Below are positions 48,856 to 58,720 of a DNA stretch of 64,000 nucleotides, one piece after another. The notes below the pieces were generated by a model that did no database searches, was not told where the DNA came from, and saw nothing but the letters and a program-made list of their open reading frames with translations. The stretch is from assembly GCF_029674545.1 (NCBI RefSeq), contig NZ_CP121354.1, positions 1,488,001 through 1,552,000 of the forward strand. The letters run 5' to 3'. This stretch comes from Mesorhizobium sp. WSM4904. Lineage in GTDB: Bacteria > Pseudomonadota > Alphaproteobacteria > Rhizobiales > Rhizobiaceae. The translations under genes were made by a program, and so were the position numbers. Positions within the stretch are counted from its first letter, which is position 1, and each line of letters begins with the position of its first letter.

Positions 48856-48899
48856 TTGACAATAAGGGAATATATCTACCTTGACTATAAGTATGTCAA
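48856..48899 (-). promoter_or_regulatory. Likely NadQ operator between nadQ and nadA
   Basis: TTGACTATAAGTATGTCAA (48881-48899) is an inverted repeat TTGAC-N9-GTCAA. A related half, TTGACAATAAGGGAATAT, starts at 48856. The AT-rich block contrasts with its surroundings. It overlaps the nadQ stop codon and lies about 40-85 bases before the nadA start. Confidence 0.68.
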
Positions 48900-49858
48900 G
48901 CCCGCGCCAGCGGTAATTTTGTCCCGGCGATAGCCCTGTCGTCGAGGACGGCATGCCGGAAGCGATAAAGCTTCGCCGGTCGGCCGCCCGTGTCGAGGGA
49001 GGTCTCCCCGGTCTCCTCAACAAGTTCCTGCTGCTCGACCAATCTCCGGAAGTTCGGCTTGTTGATCAGCCTGCCAGCCAAAGCTTCCACGGTTCGCTGC
49101 AGTTGCAGCAGCGTGAAGGAAGGCCGCATAAGCTCGAACACGACCGGCCGGTATTTGATCTTCGAACGCAGCCGCGCGATCCCGGTTGCCAGAATACGAC
49201 GGTGGTCAGCGACCATTGGTTTGCCAGCCGCGGCCGCAATCGCGTCCCTGCCGCCACCGGCCTCCTCAATCAGAGCAGCTTCATAGAGCAACTCGTAGCG
49301 TTGGAGCGTGAGTTCCTCGTTCCAATGGCGGTCGTCGAAGCCGAAGGCTATCGCAGCGCGCTGCCGGCGCTCGCGTTGAGTGGTCGGCTCGCTGGCGCCG
49401 CCGGCCCACTCAATCAGGCGGGGCCGCAATCTATCGAGCAGCACAGGCGGCGTGCCGAAGCGGTGGTCCTCCCAGGGAAAATATTCGTACCAACTTTGCC
49501 AGCCGCACGCGGCCGAGTTCGTTGCCTGTTCCTTCCTGGTCAATGCGAGATAGCTGATTGAGATGACGCGCTGGTGGCGCTCAGTGCCGATGCGATCGCG
49601 ATCGGCGAAGGTGTAGAGTTGCTCGATGTATCCAAGTGCATGGCCGGTCTGCTGCTCCACCCACCCCCTCAAACCCGACTGCAGTGATCGATGCTCAAGG
49701 GCAAAAGGTCCAGAAGGGAGGGTGTCCGCATGACCGACTGTGAGGACACAGGGCTCACTGTCGTTTACGGCGACCACGACGGCAGTCAGGTCCACTTTGG
49801 CTTCGTCAGCTTTGACGGCGGCTTTGCCTTTCTTGGTTCTTCTTGTCTGAGGATCCAT
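48896..49858 (-). CDS. nadQ: NadQ-type regulator (NUDIX-like domain plus winged helix)
   Basis: 320-residue protein related to the alphaproteobacterial NadQ repressors of NAD synthesis. The N-terminal ~200 residues have a NUDIX fold (LTAVVVAVNDSEPCVLTV, LRGWVEQQTGHALGYIEQLY, ISISYLALTR) without an intact GX5EX7REUXEEXGU box, as in regulators. The C-terminal part is a winged helix (FELMRPSFTLLQLQRTVEAL, NKPNFRRLVEQQELVEETGE, GRPAKLYRFRHAV). The start is uncertain; ATG 49858 was taken over TTG 49882. It lies directly upstream of nadABC, which it presumably represses when NAD is sufficient. Confidence 0.88.
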   Translation of the reverse strand: MDPQTRRTKKGKAAVKADEAKVDLTAVVVAVNDSEPCVLTVGHADTLPSGPFALEHRSLQSGLRGWVEQQTGHALGYIEQLYTFADRDRIGTERHQRVISISYLALTRKEQATNSAACGWQSWYEYFPWEDHRFGTPPVLLDRLRPRLIEWAGGASEPTTQRERRQRAAIAFGFDDRHWNEELTLQRYELLYEAALIEEAGGGRDAIAAAAGKPMVADHRRILATGIARLRSKIKYRPVVFELMRPSFTLLQLQRTVEALAGRLINKPNFRRLVEQQELVEETGETSLDTGGRPAKLYRFRHAVLDDRAIAGTKLPLARA

Positions 49859-50029
49859 GTTTGCGAAAGCGGGTTGGCCCAACGGAGCGCCTTAATCGAT
49901 TGAATGTAACCTTGGAAGCCAGCACGTCAACACCGGAGTACTCAAGCGCTGTTTTTAGCTCTTCGCAGTCGCACAAAAATATGCCAAACGCGACACCCGC
50001 TGTTGGTAACGTAAGGGAAGGGGCCTCGG

Positions 50030-50866
50030 TTGAGCGCGGCTGGTGAGATAAAAGGGATGACTCCTCCAGATATTCGATCGCGAAAAGGCCAGACGCCACT
50101 TGTATGCTTGACGGCCTACACCACGCCGGTCGCGAGGCTGCTCGATCGCCACTGCGACATCGTTCTTGTCGGCGACAGCGTCGGCATGGTGCTGCACGGC
50201 CTGTCGTCGACGCTGGGGGTCACGCTCGACATGATGATCATGCACGGACAGGCCGTTCGCCGCGGCCTTGAACACGCGCTGATGGTCGTCGACCTGCCCT
50301 TCGGTTCCTACGAGGAAAGCCCAGAGCACGCTTTCGGCAACGCTGCGCGCGTGATGGGTGAGACCGGTTGTTCAGCGGTAAAGATCGAGGGCGGCGAGAC
50401 CATCGCGGAAACCATCCGCTTCCTTACCGCGCGCGGCGTACCTGTCATGGCCCATGTGGGCCTGACGCCGCAGGCGGTAAACACGTTTGGAGGCTATCGT
50501 GTGCAGGGCCGGGGAGCCGATGCAGAGCGGATCAGGCGCGACGCCAGGGCGGTAACTGAAGCTGGCGCCTTCTCCTTGGTGCTGGAAAAGATACCGGAGC
50601 AGCTTGCACGGCAGATAACCGCCGATATCGACATACCCACCATCGGCATCGGTGCCTCGCCAGCTTGCGACGGCCAGATTCTGGTGAGCCACGATATGCT
50701 CGGGCTCTTCACCTCATTTCGGCCGAAGTTCGTCAAACGCTATGCCGAGCTCGGTGAGCAGGCTGAGGCGGCAATCGCCGCTTACGCCACCGATATGCGG
50801 AACCGGCACTTTCCGGCGGTCGAACATCTCTATGTCAACGCCTTGAAGGCCGGTGACTTCACATGA
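50030..50866 (+). CDS. panB: 3-methyl-2-oxobutanoate hydroxymethyltransferase
   Basis: 278-residue enzyme of pantothenate synthesis transferring a hydroxymethyl group from methylene-THF to ketoisovalerate. Metal and substrate motifs: [78 protein letters not shown] at 50030 with AAGGGG upstream gives the usual length. The ATG at 50057 is too close to its GGG. It diverges from nadQ and overlaps panC by 4 bases. Confidence 0.95.
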   Translation: MSAAGEIKGMTPPDIRSRKGQTPLVCLTAYTTPVARLLDRHCDIVLVGDSVGMVLHGLSSTLGVTLDMMIMHGQAVRRGLEHALMVVDLPFGSYEESPEHAFGNAARVMGETGCSAVKIEGGETIAETIRFLTARGVPVMAHVGLTPQAVNTFGGYRVQGRGADAERIRRDARAVTEAGAFSLVLEKIPEQLARQITADIDIPTIGIGASPACDGQILVSHDMLGLFTSFRPKFVKRYAELGEQAEAAIAAYATDMRNRHFPAVEHLYVNALKAGDFT

Positions 50867-51771
50867 GCGTGCCGATCGCTCGAACCGTGAGCGAGCTGCG
50901 CGGCGTCGTTGCGCAATGGCGTCGCTCGGGTGCCACGATCGGTATTGTGCCGACCATGGGAGCCTTGCACGACGGGCATCTGAGCCTCGTGCGGAAGGCG
51001 CTCGAAAGGGCCGAGCGGGTGATCGTGACGCTGTTCGTAAACCCCAAGCAGTTCAACAGCCCCGCCGACCTGATTGCCTACCCTCGGACGGAAAGCGACG
51101 ATGCTGCCAAGCTCGCTCTGCTGGGCACGCATCTGCTCTATGTGCCGGACACAGAGGAAATGTACCAGGTGGGCTTCGCCACGGCCGTTTCAGTGTCCGG
51201 CATCAGCGAATGCCTTTGCGGCGCATTCCGGCTCGGCCATTTCAATGGCGTGGCGACGGTCGTGGCCAAGCTCTTCCTGCAGGCCGGCGCTGACTTCGCC
51301 TTTTTTGGCGAAAAGGATTTTCAGCAACTTCAGCTTGTCAGGCGCTTGGTCCGGGATCTCGACATTCCGATCACTATTGTGCCCTGTCCGACAGTCCGCG
51401 AAGCCGATGGTCTTGCGCTATCGTCGCGTAACGTGCGGCTCTCCCCAGCCCAACGCGCCATTGCCCCAAAACTAGCATCGGTCCTGCTCGATACGGCCGA
51501 GCGGCTTGCACGCGGCTCCCCCATCCTGCCTACGCTTGATGAAGCGCGTGCAGCAATTCTGGCTGCCGGCTATCGCGAGCTCGAATACCTGGAGCTTCGC
51601 GGAGAAACAGACCTGCAATCGTTAGCAAGCCTTGACCGACCGGCACGCTTGCTTGCTGCGGCTTGGCTTGGCGACACGCGGCTCATCGATAACGTCGCAA
51701 TATCACCCATCGGTAGTTGGTCAGGTGGGCGGAGCTCTCTCCAATCGGAAGCAGCACAGCAATTGCGGTGA
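50863..51771 (+). CDS. panC: Pantothenate synthetase
   Basis: 302-residue ATP-dependent ligase joining pantoate and beta-alanine. The nucleotide-binding motif is [18 protein letters not shown] with the family HxGH-like DGHL. Further marks: [51 protein letters not shown] and [18 protein letters not shown] overlap with panB. The two genes give pantothenate for CoA, as known in Mesorhizobium islands. Confidence 0.97.
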   Translation: MSVPIARTVSELRGVVAQWRRSGATIGIVPTMGALHDGHLSLVRKALERAERVIVTLFVNPKQFNSPADLIAYPRTESDDAAKLALLGTHLLYVPDTEEMYQVGFATAVSVSGISECLCGAFRLGHFNGVATVVAKLFLQAGADFAFFGEKDFQQLQLVRRLVRDLDIPITIVPCPTVREADGLALSSRNVRLSPAQRAIAPKLASVLLDTAERLARGSPILPTLDEARAAILAAGYRELEYLELRGETDLQSLASLDRPARLLAAAWLGDTRLIDNVAISPIGSWSGGRSSLQSEAAQQLR

Positions 51772-51869
51772 TGACGGCGGCGCGTCGTATGCCCTGCAGG
51801 GACAGGCCATCATTTAGAACCACGTCTCCGTCGGCTTCCAGCAACCTCCGCGAGGTACGCTAAGCGCAG

Positions 51870-52589
51870 ATGCATCGCGTATTTGAAACCTTGGTCGAGC
51901 AACTCTCTGCAAGCGTCGATGCCGTCGATCTCCATGAGGCAATGGCGTCCGCCGCAGCCGGGTTCGACTTTCCGCTCTTCGCTTATTTCACCTACCCATC
52001 CGCTTCCGGCGACAGGCCGCGATTGATCTCGAATTATCCATCATCATGGACATCACATTACCTGCAACAGCGCTACCACAGCGTGGATCCCGTGATCCTG
52101 CGGGGACTGCGGGGCTGGGATACCTTCGACTGGGGTGTGGACCGCGATCACCGTTATTTGCCGACCTCTCAGCAGGAAGTCCTGGAAAAAGCAGCTGAGT
52201 TCGGCATTCGCGGCGGACTGACCATGTCGATGCATGATCATCGCGGCCGGTTCGCCGCACTGACCTTCGCCTCCAACGAGGCGCATCCGCCATTTCTGAG
52301 GTCGCTGACGCGCTACGAAAAAGCAATGCAACTGGTTGCGATCAACGTTCATATCCATGCCCGGCGCAGGCTCGCCGAAGATTGCGTGGTAGATGGCATA
52401 ATGCTCACCCGGCGGGAGTTCGAGTGCCTGAAATGGGCGGCGTGCGGCAAGTCGGCCTGGGATATCAGCCAGATTCTCGGTGTCTCGAAACGCACCGTGA
52501 CCTTCCATCAGGAAAACGCCAAGGCGAAGCTTGGCGTGCGAACCATCAACCAGGCCGTAGTGCGGATGGCTGCTCGGGCGAGATCCTGA
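51870..52589 (+). CDS. LuxR-type quorum-sensing regulator (TraR-like)
   Basis: 239-residue regulator. The N-terminal autoinducer-binding domain keeps the signature residues (NYPSSWTSHYLQQRYHSVDPVI with Trp, Tyr and Asp; WGVDRDHRYL; GIRGGLTMSMHDHRG). The C-terminal HTH is LTRREFECLKWAACGKSAWDISQILGVSKRTVTFH in parts, then LGVRTINQAVVRM. The neighbouring luxI-type gene with a lux box makes this its probable receptor. On Mesorhizobium islands such pairs (TraR/TraI1) control ICE excision and transfer, but I cannot tell traR from other paralogues here. Confidence 0.92.
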   Translation: MHRVFETLVEQLSASVDAVDLHEAMASAAAGFDFPLFAYFTYPSASGDRPRLISNYPSSWTSHYLQQRYHSVDPVILRGLRGWDTFDWGVDRDHRYLPTSQQEVLEKAAEFGIRGGLTMSMHDHRGRFAALTFASNEAHPPFLRSLTRYEKAMQLVAINVHIHARRRLAEDCVVDGIMLTRREFECLKWAACGKSAWDISQILGVSKRTVTFHQENAKAKLGVRTINQAVVRMAARARS

Positions 52590-52605
52590 TCCTCTCCAAG
52601 TCTAG

Positions 52606-52621
52606 CTGTAAAGGTCTACAG
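52606..52621 (+). promoter_or_regulatory. lux box upstream of the AHL synthase gene
   Basis: CTGTAAAGGTCTACAG has perfect CTGTA...TACAG arms around six bases, the lux/tra-box form. It ends 60 bases before the luxI-type start, just after the luxR stop, implying autoinduction. Confidence 0.82.
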
Positions 52622-52681
52622 GCTGCATTCATGACGGCTTTGCCCTTCGATTGCGTGGACACATCCCGCACGGAGACGACA

Positions 52682-53314
52682 ATGATGCAGCTGATAACAC
52701 CCGACTGCTACGCCGAGTTTGCGAGCGAACTCAAGGAAATGCACGGACTTAGGTATCGGGTTTTCAAGAAGCGGCTCGATTGGGAAGTGCAGACCGAAGG
52801 CGAAATGGAAACGGACTCGTTTGACAGCCTGAACCCCGTCTACCTGCTTCTCAAGGGGTCCGATTGGCGAACTTGCGGCTGCGTCCGCCTTTTGCCGACC
52901 ACCGGACCGACAATGTTGCGCGATACGTTTCCGACGCTGCTGGATGAGATGGTGGTCCCTGCGAGTGCCGATATCTGGGAGAGTAGTCGTTTCGCGCTCG
53001 ATCTCCCTGCGACAGCGCCGAAGGCAGCTGGCGGCCTGGCCCAAGCAACCTACGAGCTCTTCGCGGGGATCATCGAATTCGGCTTGGCCAACAATCTCTC
53101 CGGGATCGTAACGGTGACAGATACGCGCATCGAAAGGATCCTTCGTCTCGCGACCTGGCCGTTGTCACGTATCGGACAGCCCAAGCAGGTCGGCAACACC
53201 GAGGCAGTCGCCGGCTTCCTCGATATTTCCTACGCCAGTCTCTTGCGCATCCGCTGGAGGGGACGCCTCAACGGGCCGGTGTTGTGGCAACCAGTTCTCA
53301 TCCAATCGGCATAG
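52682..53314 (+). CDS. Acyl-homoserine-lactone synthase (LuxI/TraI type)
   Basis: 210-residue AHL synthase. Conserved N-terminal residues are visible: HGLRYRVFKKRLDWEV (Arg, Phe, Trp), EMETDSFD (Glu, Asp, Asp) and CVRLLPTTGPTMLRDTFP. ESSRFALD follows. GGAG lies 8 bases before the first of two ATGs. It is downstream of the luxR-type gene and a lux box. The acyl chain it uses cannot be read from sequence. Confidence 0.94.
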   Translation: MMQLITPDCYAEFASELKEMHGLRYRVFKKRLDWEVQTEGEMETDSFDSLNPVYLLLKGSDWRTCGCVRLLPTTGPTMLRDTFPTLLDEMVVPASADIWESSRFALDLPATAPKAAGGLAQATYELFAGIIEFGLANNLSGIVTVTDTRIERILRLATWPLSRIGQPKQVGNTEAVAGFLDISYASLLRIRWRGRLNGPVLWQPVLIQSA

Positions 53315-53679
53315 CGCCTGCGGATGCTCAGCCGTGACTTGAGTTAAGTCTGCTCACGGCCGCCACCGCCGCCGTGAGGGTGAGCGGACCCGCCCCACGA
53401 GCTTTCGACTGTTCCGGTCGATTGGCTCGCGCGGCCGGACTTTGGATTTCCGTAGGCGCAACCCGCAGTCCAGCGTGAGCACGCCAAAATGGCGCCCCTC
53501 CGCTTCGTCCAAAGAAGCCAACGTGGCTTCTGAGGTCGTCTTAGAATATTGGACCGGCCGCCGTGAGCGATCGCAACCTCAAAGCTTTGCCGGTATGCCG
53601 GTTTGGCCGGACCGTCGGCCAGTCGGAGCAGTCCCCCGATAAGGACCCGAGCTGACGCGCGGTCCAACAGCGCCCGAGC
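53315..53679. other. Intergenic stretch, no gene recognised
   Basis: Lies downstream of the AHL synthase gene. Open frames are short and featureless. Confidence 0.4.
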
Positions 53680-53931
53680 CTATGCTTTGTGCATTACCGT
53701 TCGGTTGGCCATGTCGTCCAAGACCGCATGAAGAAGGCTTCCAACCTCCTGCGCAGCGAGCTCTGGCGCAATTCCTACATCGGACAATTGAATGAGCATT
53801 TTCTTGGCGGCACAGCGCCAGAACGCGCTCGCCGCCTCGCCGTTCTTGGTCTCGAGGGCCTGGGCGATACTTTCGACCAATATACGTCGCCGATGCAGCG
53901 GAAATACGCAAATGTTTGATTCATGCATCAA
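53680..53931 (-). CDS. Small conserved-looking protein, DUF6074-like
   Basis: 83-residue protein, MMHESNICVFPLHRRRILVE..., ending ANRTVMHKA. The pattern of a short hydrophobic start with PL-RRR, a helix with FW, and a final helix (ELAAQEVGSLLHAVLDDM) recalls small rhizobial DUF6074 proteins of unknown function. That resemblance is from memory. It stands alone on the minus strand. Confidence 0.5.
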   Translation of the reverse strand: MMHESNICVFPLHRRRILVESIAQALETKNGEAASAFWRCAAKKMLIQLSDVGIAPELAAQEVGSLLHAVLDDMANRTVMHKA

Positions 53932-54479
53932 TCACCTCACAGATTCAGTTCCACAAAGAAAAACACCGGCGTCTTCAAAAGAGCCCCGCTAGCGCGGTGA
54001 CGGTTCGCGGCGACATGACGAGTTCCACTTCCCCATCGACAAGCCATTGGGAGATGAGCCGCCGGACCGCATATCCGGGACCGCACATAAGGTGAACCAC
54101 CATTGCTCATCCGGCTGCATTTTCCTGGGCCGTTCGACGAGGCGTTCCAGCCGAATTGACGTCCAATGACTTGATCTCTGAAAGGGCAGGGCGGTACGAA
54201 TCACCCGACTGTTCCGCTGCTTACATTCCTGCGAGCTTGTGTATGAACGATTAAAGCGTGCCCGAGCCGTTCTTGGTGGCCGCCGCAGAAGGGAATCATG
54301 TCATCCGCTGCCTATCGTAGGCGGCGCGACTTCTAGCATGACTGCACTGCCCCGACAGGGCTTTGCAATCGCGCGTTTCGAAGCCTATGCTTTGGCATCG
54401 GCCGGCATTTACTTCGGTGCAGCCGACAGTAAGACGTACGCGCTCTTGCCCCGTTGGAAGAGAGCCTTGCCCGATCCCT
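53932..54479. other. Intergenic stretch with a short possible coding fragment
   Basis: A minus-strand frame around 53993-54105 reads MCGPGYAVRRLISQWLVDGE and onward to VTALAGLF. It looks coding-like but is only ~35 residues, with no recognisable family. Otherwise nothing was seen. Confidence 0.3.
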
Positions 54480-55125
54480 CTTTCGCGACCAGGTGCTGAA
54501 GCCCTCACCCCGCAGGACTTCGCGCTTTTGCGACCATCGCTGCATCACGTCGAACCGGGCATCAAGGACAAGTTGGAGGTCGCGCATCAGCCGATCAAGA
54601 ACGTATATTTTCCCGAGAGGGGCATCGCGTCGGTGGTCGCCACCATGACCGGCGGGCGGCAAGGTGAAGTCGGCATTGTCGGCTATGACGGGATGAAAGG
54701 AATTGCCGTCATTCTCGGAAAGGAAAGCACTACCTGGCGCCTGCCGGTTGAAAACCTTCGCCCTGCGATTAGCCCGTCGCTTCGCACCTCAGTGCTGGAC
54801 TATGCCCACGCGTTCCTCGTCCAATCATGCCGGACGGCACTGGTCAATGGCCACTCCAAGGTCGAAGAACGGCTGGCCCGCTGGCAGCTGATGGTCCACG
54901 ACCGTGCGGAAGGAGATAAGATCCTCCCGACGCATGAATTTCTGGCGACCATGCTCGCGCCCACCGCCCGGGGTCACCACGGCCCTGCAAATGCTTGAGT
55001 ATCGAGGACTGGTGCACGCCAAGCGCGGCGAGATCACGATCATCGACCGTGCCGGATTGATAAAGCTCACACATGGCGCTTATGACAAGGAGGAGCAGCG
55101 TTATTTCGGCCTGGCCGCTGCCTGA
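54480..55125 (+). pseudogene. Crp/Fnr-family regulator pseudogene
   Basis: The cyclic-nucleotide-like N-terminal domain (ALTPQDFALLRPSLHHVE, IKNVYFPERGIASVVATM, EVGIVGYDGMKGIAVILGKE) runs into KVEERLARWQLMVHDRAEGD and LPTHEFLATML. A frame slip near 54957 moves the winged helix to another frame (GVTTALQMLEYRGLVHAKRG, ITIIDRAGLIKLTHGAYD). Part of the domain after GKEST also appears shortened. Both halves are clearly the common rhizobial Crp/Fnr type, but no intact product is encoded. Confidence 0.85.
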
Positions 55126-55299
55126 AGCATGTCGGTTGAAACGGGTTCAGCCGACGTCTCCTTGCCCCTCACCAGGTCGCCCAAAAGCATCAGCGGTTTT
55201 GAACGAATCGCAGCGATTGTCCGCAATCGGACATAGGCTTGAAGGCGGTCGAATTCGTGCCATAAGTCGGGTTGGTCAGGGTTCAGGGAGGAATTCGTC

Positions 55300-55545
55300 A
55301 TGACCAATTCGTTTCACACCGTCACCGTCGAAAAAGCCGCAGAAGCCTATGTCCTTTCCAGGGGAAGGGTCCGCTTTCTCTCCATGGCGCAGGCGATCCG
55401 CGCCATCCGAACACTAATGCCGGCATGCAAGGCCACCGACCGCGAGTTGGAGGAACTGTTGGCGGCCGCTTCCTTCGTTCATGGCGTGCCCGTCGCCTTC
55501 GACACAAAAACAGCCGATGGTGTAGAACCACGGCTGCATTCCTAA
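55300..55545 (+). CDS. Small hypothetical protein
   Basis: 81-residue soluble protein, MTNSFHTVTVEKAAEAYVLS... with LMPACKATDRELEELLAAA. The start has a strong ribosome site (GGGAGG) 8 bases upstream, the best evidence that it is real. No motif identifies a function. It lies just after the Crp/Fnr remnant, same strand. Confidence 0.6.
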   Translation: MTNSFHTVTVEKAAEAYVLSRGRVRFLSMAQAIRAIRTLMPACKATDRELEELLAAASFVHGVPVAFDTKTADGVEPRLHS

Positions 55546-55734
55546 GAGGGCATGCCGCGCCATGCAGACTGTCAGAGGGCATTCGTCAGATGGTAGTCCG
55601 CTAACTTAACTGCAGAGTCTAAAGGACGTGTTCCAGCATTGCGAACTCACCGATCGCTTTGTTGCCAAAGCTGCCAGCAAGCGATCGCCTCATCCAGCCG
55701 TTTGCACCATCTCATCACAGACATCATCGCGATG

Positions 55735-56124
55735 CTACCTGTCCAGCATATGTCCAGCATTTCGCAAGGCGGCCAGAAGGAGCCTCGCATAGCCTGTGAC
55801 ATCGATCTGGGCCTGCATCGAAAGGGGCATGCTGGTCCAGTTCTCCAACGGTGCAATGAAAGGTGAGAAGGTGCCATTGACAAGGCAACAACAGCTAACA
55901 AGGCCCTCTCGGTCCAATGCCACCACACCGATCTTGTCGCCTGGATATCCAATGGCTGCGACTCGCTGGACCTCCAGGTCACCGTCCACCCGCACGTCAA
56001 AAAGAAGGCTACCACGGCTCCTCGTGGCTATCTCAGCCGCCTTCTCATCAAAGCTTGAAGAGAGCAAGCGGACGCTTTCCACCGCCATCTGGAAAATCAC
56101 CAAATCCAGTTCATTCACGGCCAT
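55735..56124 (-). CDS. Hypothetical protein
   Basis: 129 residues from MAVNELDLVIFQMAVESVRL (56124); an in-frame ATG at 56166 is possible. Mixed composition, e.g. RSRGSLLFDVRVDGDLEVQRV, VVALDREGLVSCCCLVNG and VTGYARLLLAALRNAGHML, reads like a folded cytoplasmic protein. Family unknown. It is divergent from the dctA remnant. Confidence 0.5.
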   Translation of the reverse strand: MAVNELDLVIFQMAVESVRLLSSSFDEKAAEIATRSRGSLLFDVRVDGDLEVQRVAAIGYPGDKIGVVALDREGLVSCCCLVNGTFSPFIAPLENWTSMPLSMQAQIDVTGYARLLLAALRNAGHMLDR

Positions 56125-56730
56125 ATGGGCATTTCCGCGCAACGGGTGGTGATTGCAATGACACATACTGCTTGTTCACAGATGTCGGTCACGAACGATC
56201 ATTCGTCGGGTTCCGGTTCCGACCAACGGTGTCGCCACCTGATCGTGCTGCGGTTCGAACCTTCCGAACGCGAGCCGAGCGCGCTATGAGGTTGGAGTCT
56301 AGGTCTCGGACCCTGCCTCGCGGCCTGCTCATCTTTGGCAGACCCGTTGCAACGCCGCCGCGATGGCGCAAACGCCAGATGACGCTGATCCATCGCTTGA
56401 TCGTGAACTGAGCTTCTGAACACCATTGGGACAGCAGGGTGGAAGGGCTTGACCAACGCTGCCCCCGTTTTCCAAGAGGACCCGTCCTCGATTGAATCTT
56501 TCGAGCCCCGTGCAGCGCGCAGCCAAATGATGACCATCTGGACCCAGCTCGCAGACCGCAAGGCAAAGAGGGAACCTTCCAGGCAGCCAAGCTGCGTCGA
56601 CGCAAAGAGCGGCCTTTGGAGTTCCCAGAATCGACCCTTCCATAGTTGCGACAGGCAACCACTGCACGAGTGTGGGAGAGCGAATCGCAAGCATTGCGTG
56701 AGGTCCTGCGCGTTTTCCCCTCTTGCTATT
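56125..56730. other. Intergenic stretch upstream of the dctA-like gene
   Basis: No gene recognised. It probably holds enhancer sites for the sigma-54 promoter at 56731, but no clear NifA (TGT-N10-ACA) site was found. Confidence 0.4.
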
Positions 56731-56746
56731 TGGCACATCGTTTGCG
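56731..56746 (+). promoter_or_regulatory. Sigma-54 (-24/-12) promoter before the dctA-like gene
   Basis: TGGCACATCGTTTGCG fits TGGCAC-N5-TTGC with GG and GC ten bases apart. It lies about 80 bases before the GTG start. dctA genes of rhizobia are RpoN/DctD-dependent. Confidence 0.82.
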
Positions 56747-56827
56747 CCGAAGTGGGCGCAGCGTTCGACCGGAGCACTGCATGGGAGAGGGAGGAGCCCC
56801 ACCCCGATCCGGTCAAGGAGAGAGACG

Positions 56828-58045
56828 GTGTTGGTTCCAAGAGTTCCCCGCGCGATCTTAGCGCCCCGCAAGCGCCATTTTGCCCGGACCTACGTGCAGG
56901 TACTTGCCGCCATAATCCTGGGTGCCGCAATCGGCTATTTCCATTTGGAGACCGGCCACAGCCTGAAGCCGCTCTGCGATGCCTTCGTCGATGTCGTCAA
57001 GATAATCACCGTACCTGTCATCTTCCTGACAATGGCGACCGGCATTGCCGGCATGAGCGATCTGCAGAAGGTCGGCCGAGTTGCCGCCAAGGCGATGGTT
57101 TATTTCCTTACCTTCTCGACGCTAGCACTCCTTGTCGGGCTGATTGTCGCGAATATCGTTCAGCCTGGCGCCGGCCTCAACATCGATCCGGCCTCGCTCG
57201 ATGTCGAAGCCGTTAAGGGCTATGTGGCCACGGCTCACGAGCAGTCCGTGACCAGCTTCCTGATGAACATCATCCCGTCAACGATTGCCAGTGCCTTCGC
57301 GGAAGGCGACATCCTGCAAGTCTTGTTCCTCTCGGTCCTGTTCCTCTCGATCCTGTTCGGCGCGGTCTGCCGCTACAACGGCCGCTCGCTCTTCTCTCTC
57401 GTCCGATACATCAAGGACGAGCTGCTGCTCGCAATGTCCTCCTCAGAGGCCGCGCTGGCCTCGCTCATGGAGAAGATGGAAAAGGCCGGCGCCACGCATT
57501 CGGTCGTGGGTCTCATTCCATTCAATCTGGACGGCACGAATATGATGCTCGCCGCCCTTTTCATCGCCCAAGCGACGAAAACTGATCTCCCGATCGGCTG
57601 CCGGATCCTCATGCTGTTTGTCGCATTGTTCCCTTCGAACGGAACAACCCGCATTACCGGTGCAGGCCTCGTCACAATGGCTGCAACGCTCTTTCTTGTT
57701 CCGGCCGCACCGGTCACCTCCGTGGGGCTTATTCTTGGCGTCGATCAGCTTATGTCCGAATGCCACGCGCTGACGGTTTTTCTCCGCAGCGTAGCGGCAA
57801 CGCTGGCTGTCACCCGGTCCGGGGCGAGCGGGATAAACGACGATTCGGGGAGCGCCTCACTAGCGGACCGTTCAGCGCTCTGGCGGTGGACGGTCAAGTC
57901 GCCCGGCGTGGTGAACACAATTCCCCGTGCGAACGACGCTCAGCTATTGGGGTGGACCCGATGGCGCAAAGCCGTATTTGAGAAACCGCCAGATCGCACC
58001 GGCACCTGTGCGCCTGTAGCAACTGCGGGGCACGATCAAAACTGA
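56828..58045 (+). pseudogene. dctA: C4-dicarboxylate transporter gene, degenerate
   Basis: DctA imports succinate, malate and fumarate into bacteroids. From the GTG at 56828 (AAGGAG 7 bases upstream) the frame reads [40 protein letters not shown] and [20 protein letters not shown], as in DctA. Then small in-frame losses appear. The conserved IPTGYSFNLDGTNIYMTL becomes [12 protein letters not shown], removing residues from the substrate-site hairpin. After [21 protein letters not shown] the frame leaves the family sequence; GERDKRRF continues in another frame, so the C-terminus is foreign. I judge it non-functional, although it is open for 405 codons. Confidence 0.75.
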
Positions 58046-58103
58046 CCCATTTTACACCAAAAAGGCGGCCGTTGCTGCCACGCCGTCCATGGATTGGAGA
58101 CTC

Positions 58104-58720
58104 ATGTCTAAGCCGACTGCCATCACTGTCGCAGCTCTTCTTTTACTCCTCGCCTTGCTGGCGAGCCAATATAGCGCGAACCTGCACCGGCAGGCGTGGT
58201 CGACCGACAGGCAAAAGTGGAGCGGCGCATTCGACAACGATCTCCTTCGCCAATCGCCGGCAACCCGCAAGGCGATGCCGTTCTGGTCATATTCAATGAC
58301 TACCACAACTGTCCGCATTGCAGACTGGCTGATATCAACTACCAAAAAGCCTTCAAGCATGAGCCCAATCTGAAGCTTGTGATCAAACAGTTCCCGGTCC
58401 TGGGACCGGATTCCCAATTCCCAGCCTTCGCCGCACTCGCCTCGAGAAAACAGGGAAAGTTCGACGAATTCCACCGCGCCCTTATGATTTCCCCCAGTTG
58501 AAGGGTCACTCTCAAGATCGCAGCGCGTGTAGGCCTTGACGTTGAGCAGCTCAAGCGGGAATGCAAGATCCGGCCATCGCAGATGAAATGCGCGCGTCCG
58601 CGCACTCGCGAAAGGTCTGCACTTAGACGGTACGCCCGCGTTGGTGGTCGGCGATATAGTGGTCGCCGACCTTGTGGACATGGCCAGCTTGCAACGCTTG
58701 CATCGCCGATGCGCGCTCAA
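58104..58720 (+). pseudogene. DsbA-type thiol:disulfide oxidoreductase pseudogene
   Basis: The first frame holds a membrane or signal segment (MSKPTAITVAALLLLLALLA). After a slip near 58275 the thioredoxin-fold part continues (GDAVLVIFNDYHNCPHCRLA with CxxC, VIKQFPVLGPDSQFPAFAAL, RKQGKFDEFHRALM). A stop near 58500 interrupts ARVGLDVEQLKREC, and a further frame holds VVGDIVVADLVDMASLQRL. The order matches a periplasmic DsbA/ScsC-like protein. At least three lesions are present. Confidence 0.85.
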
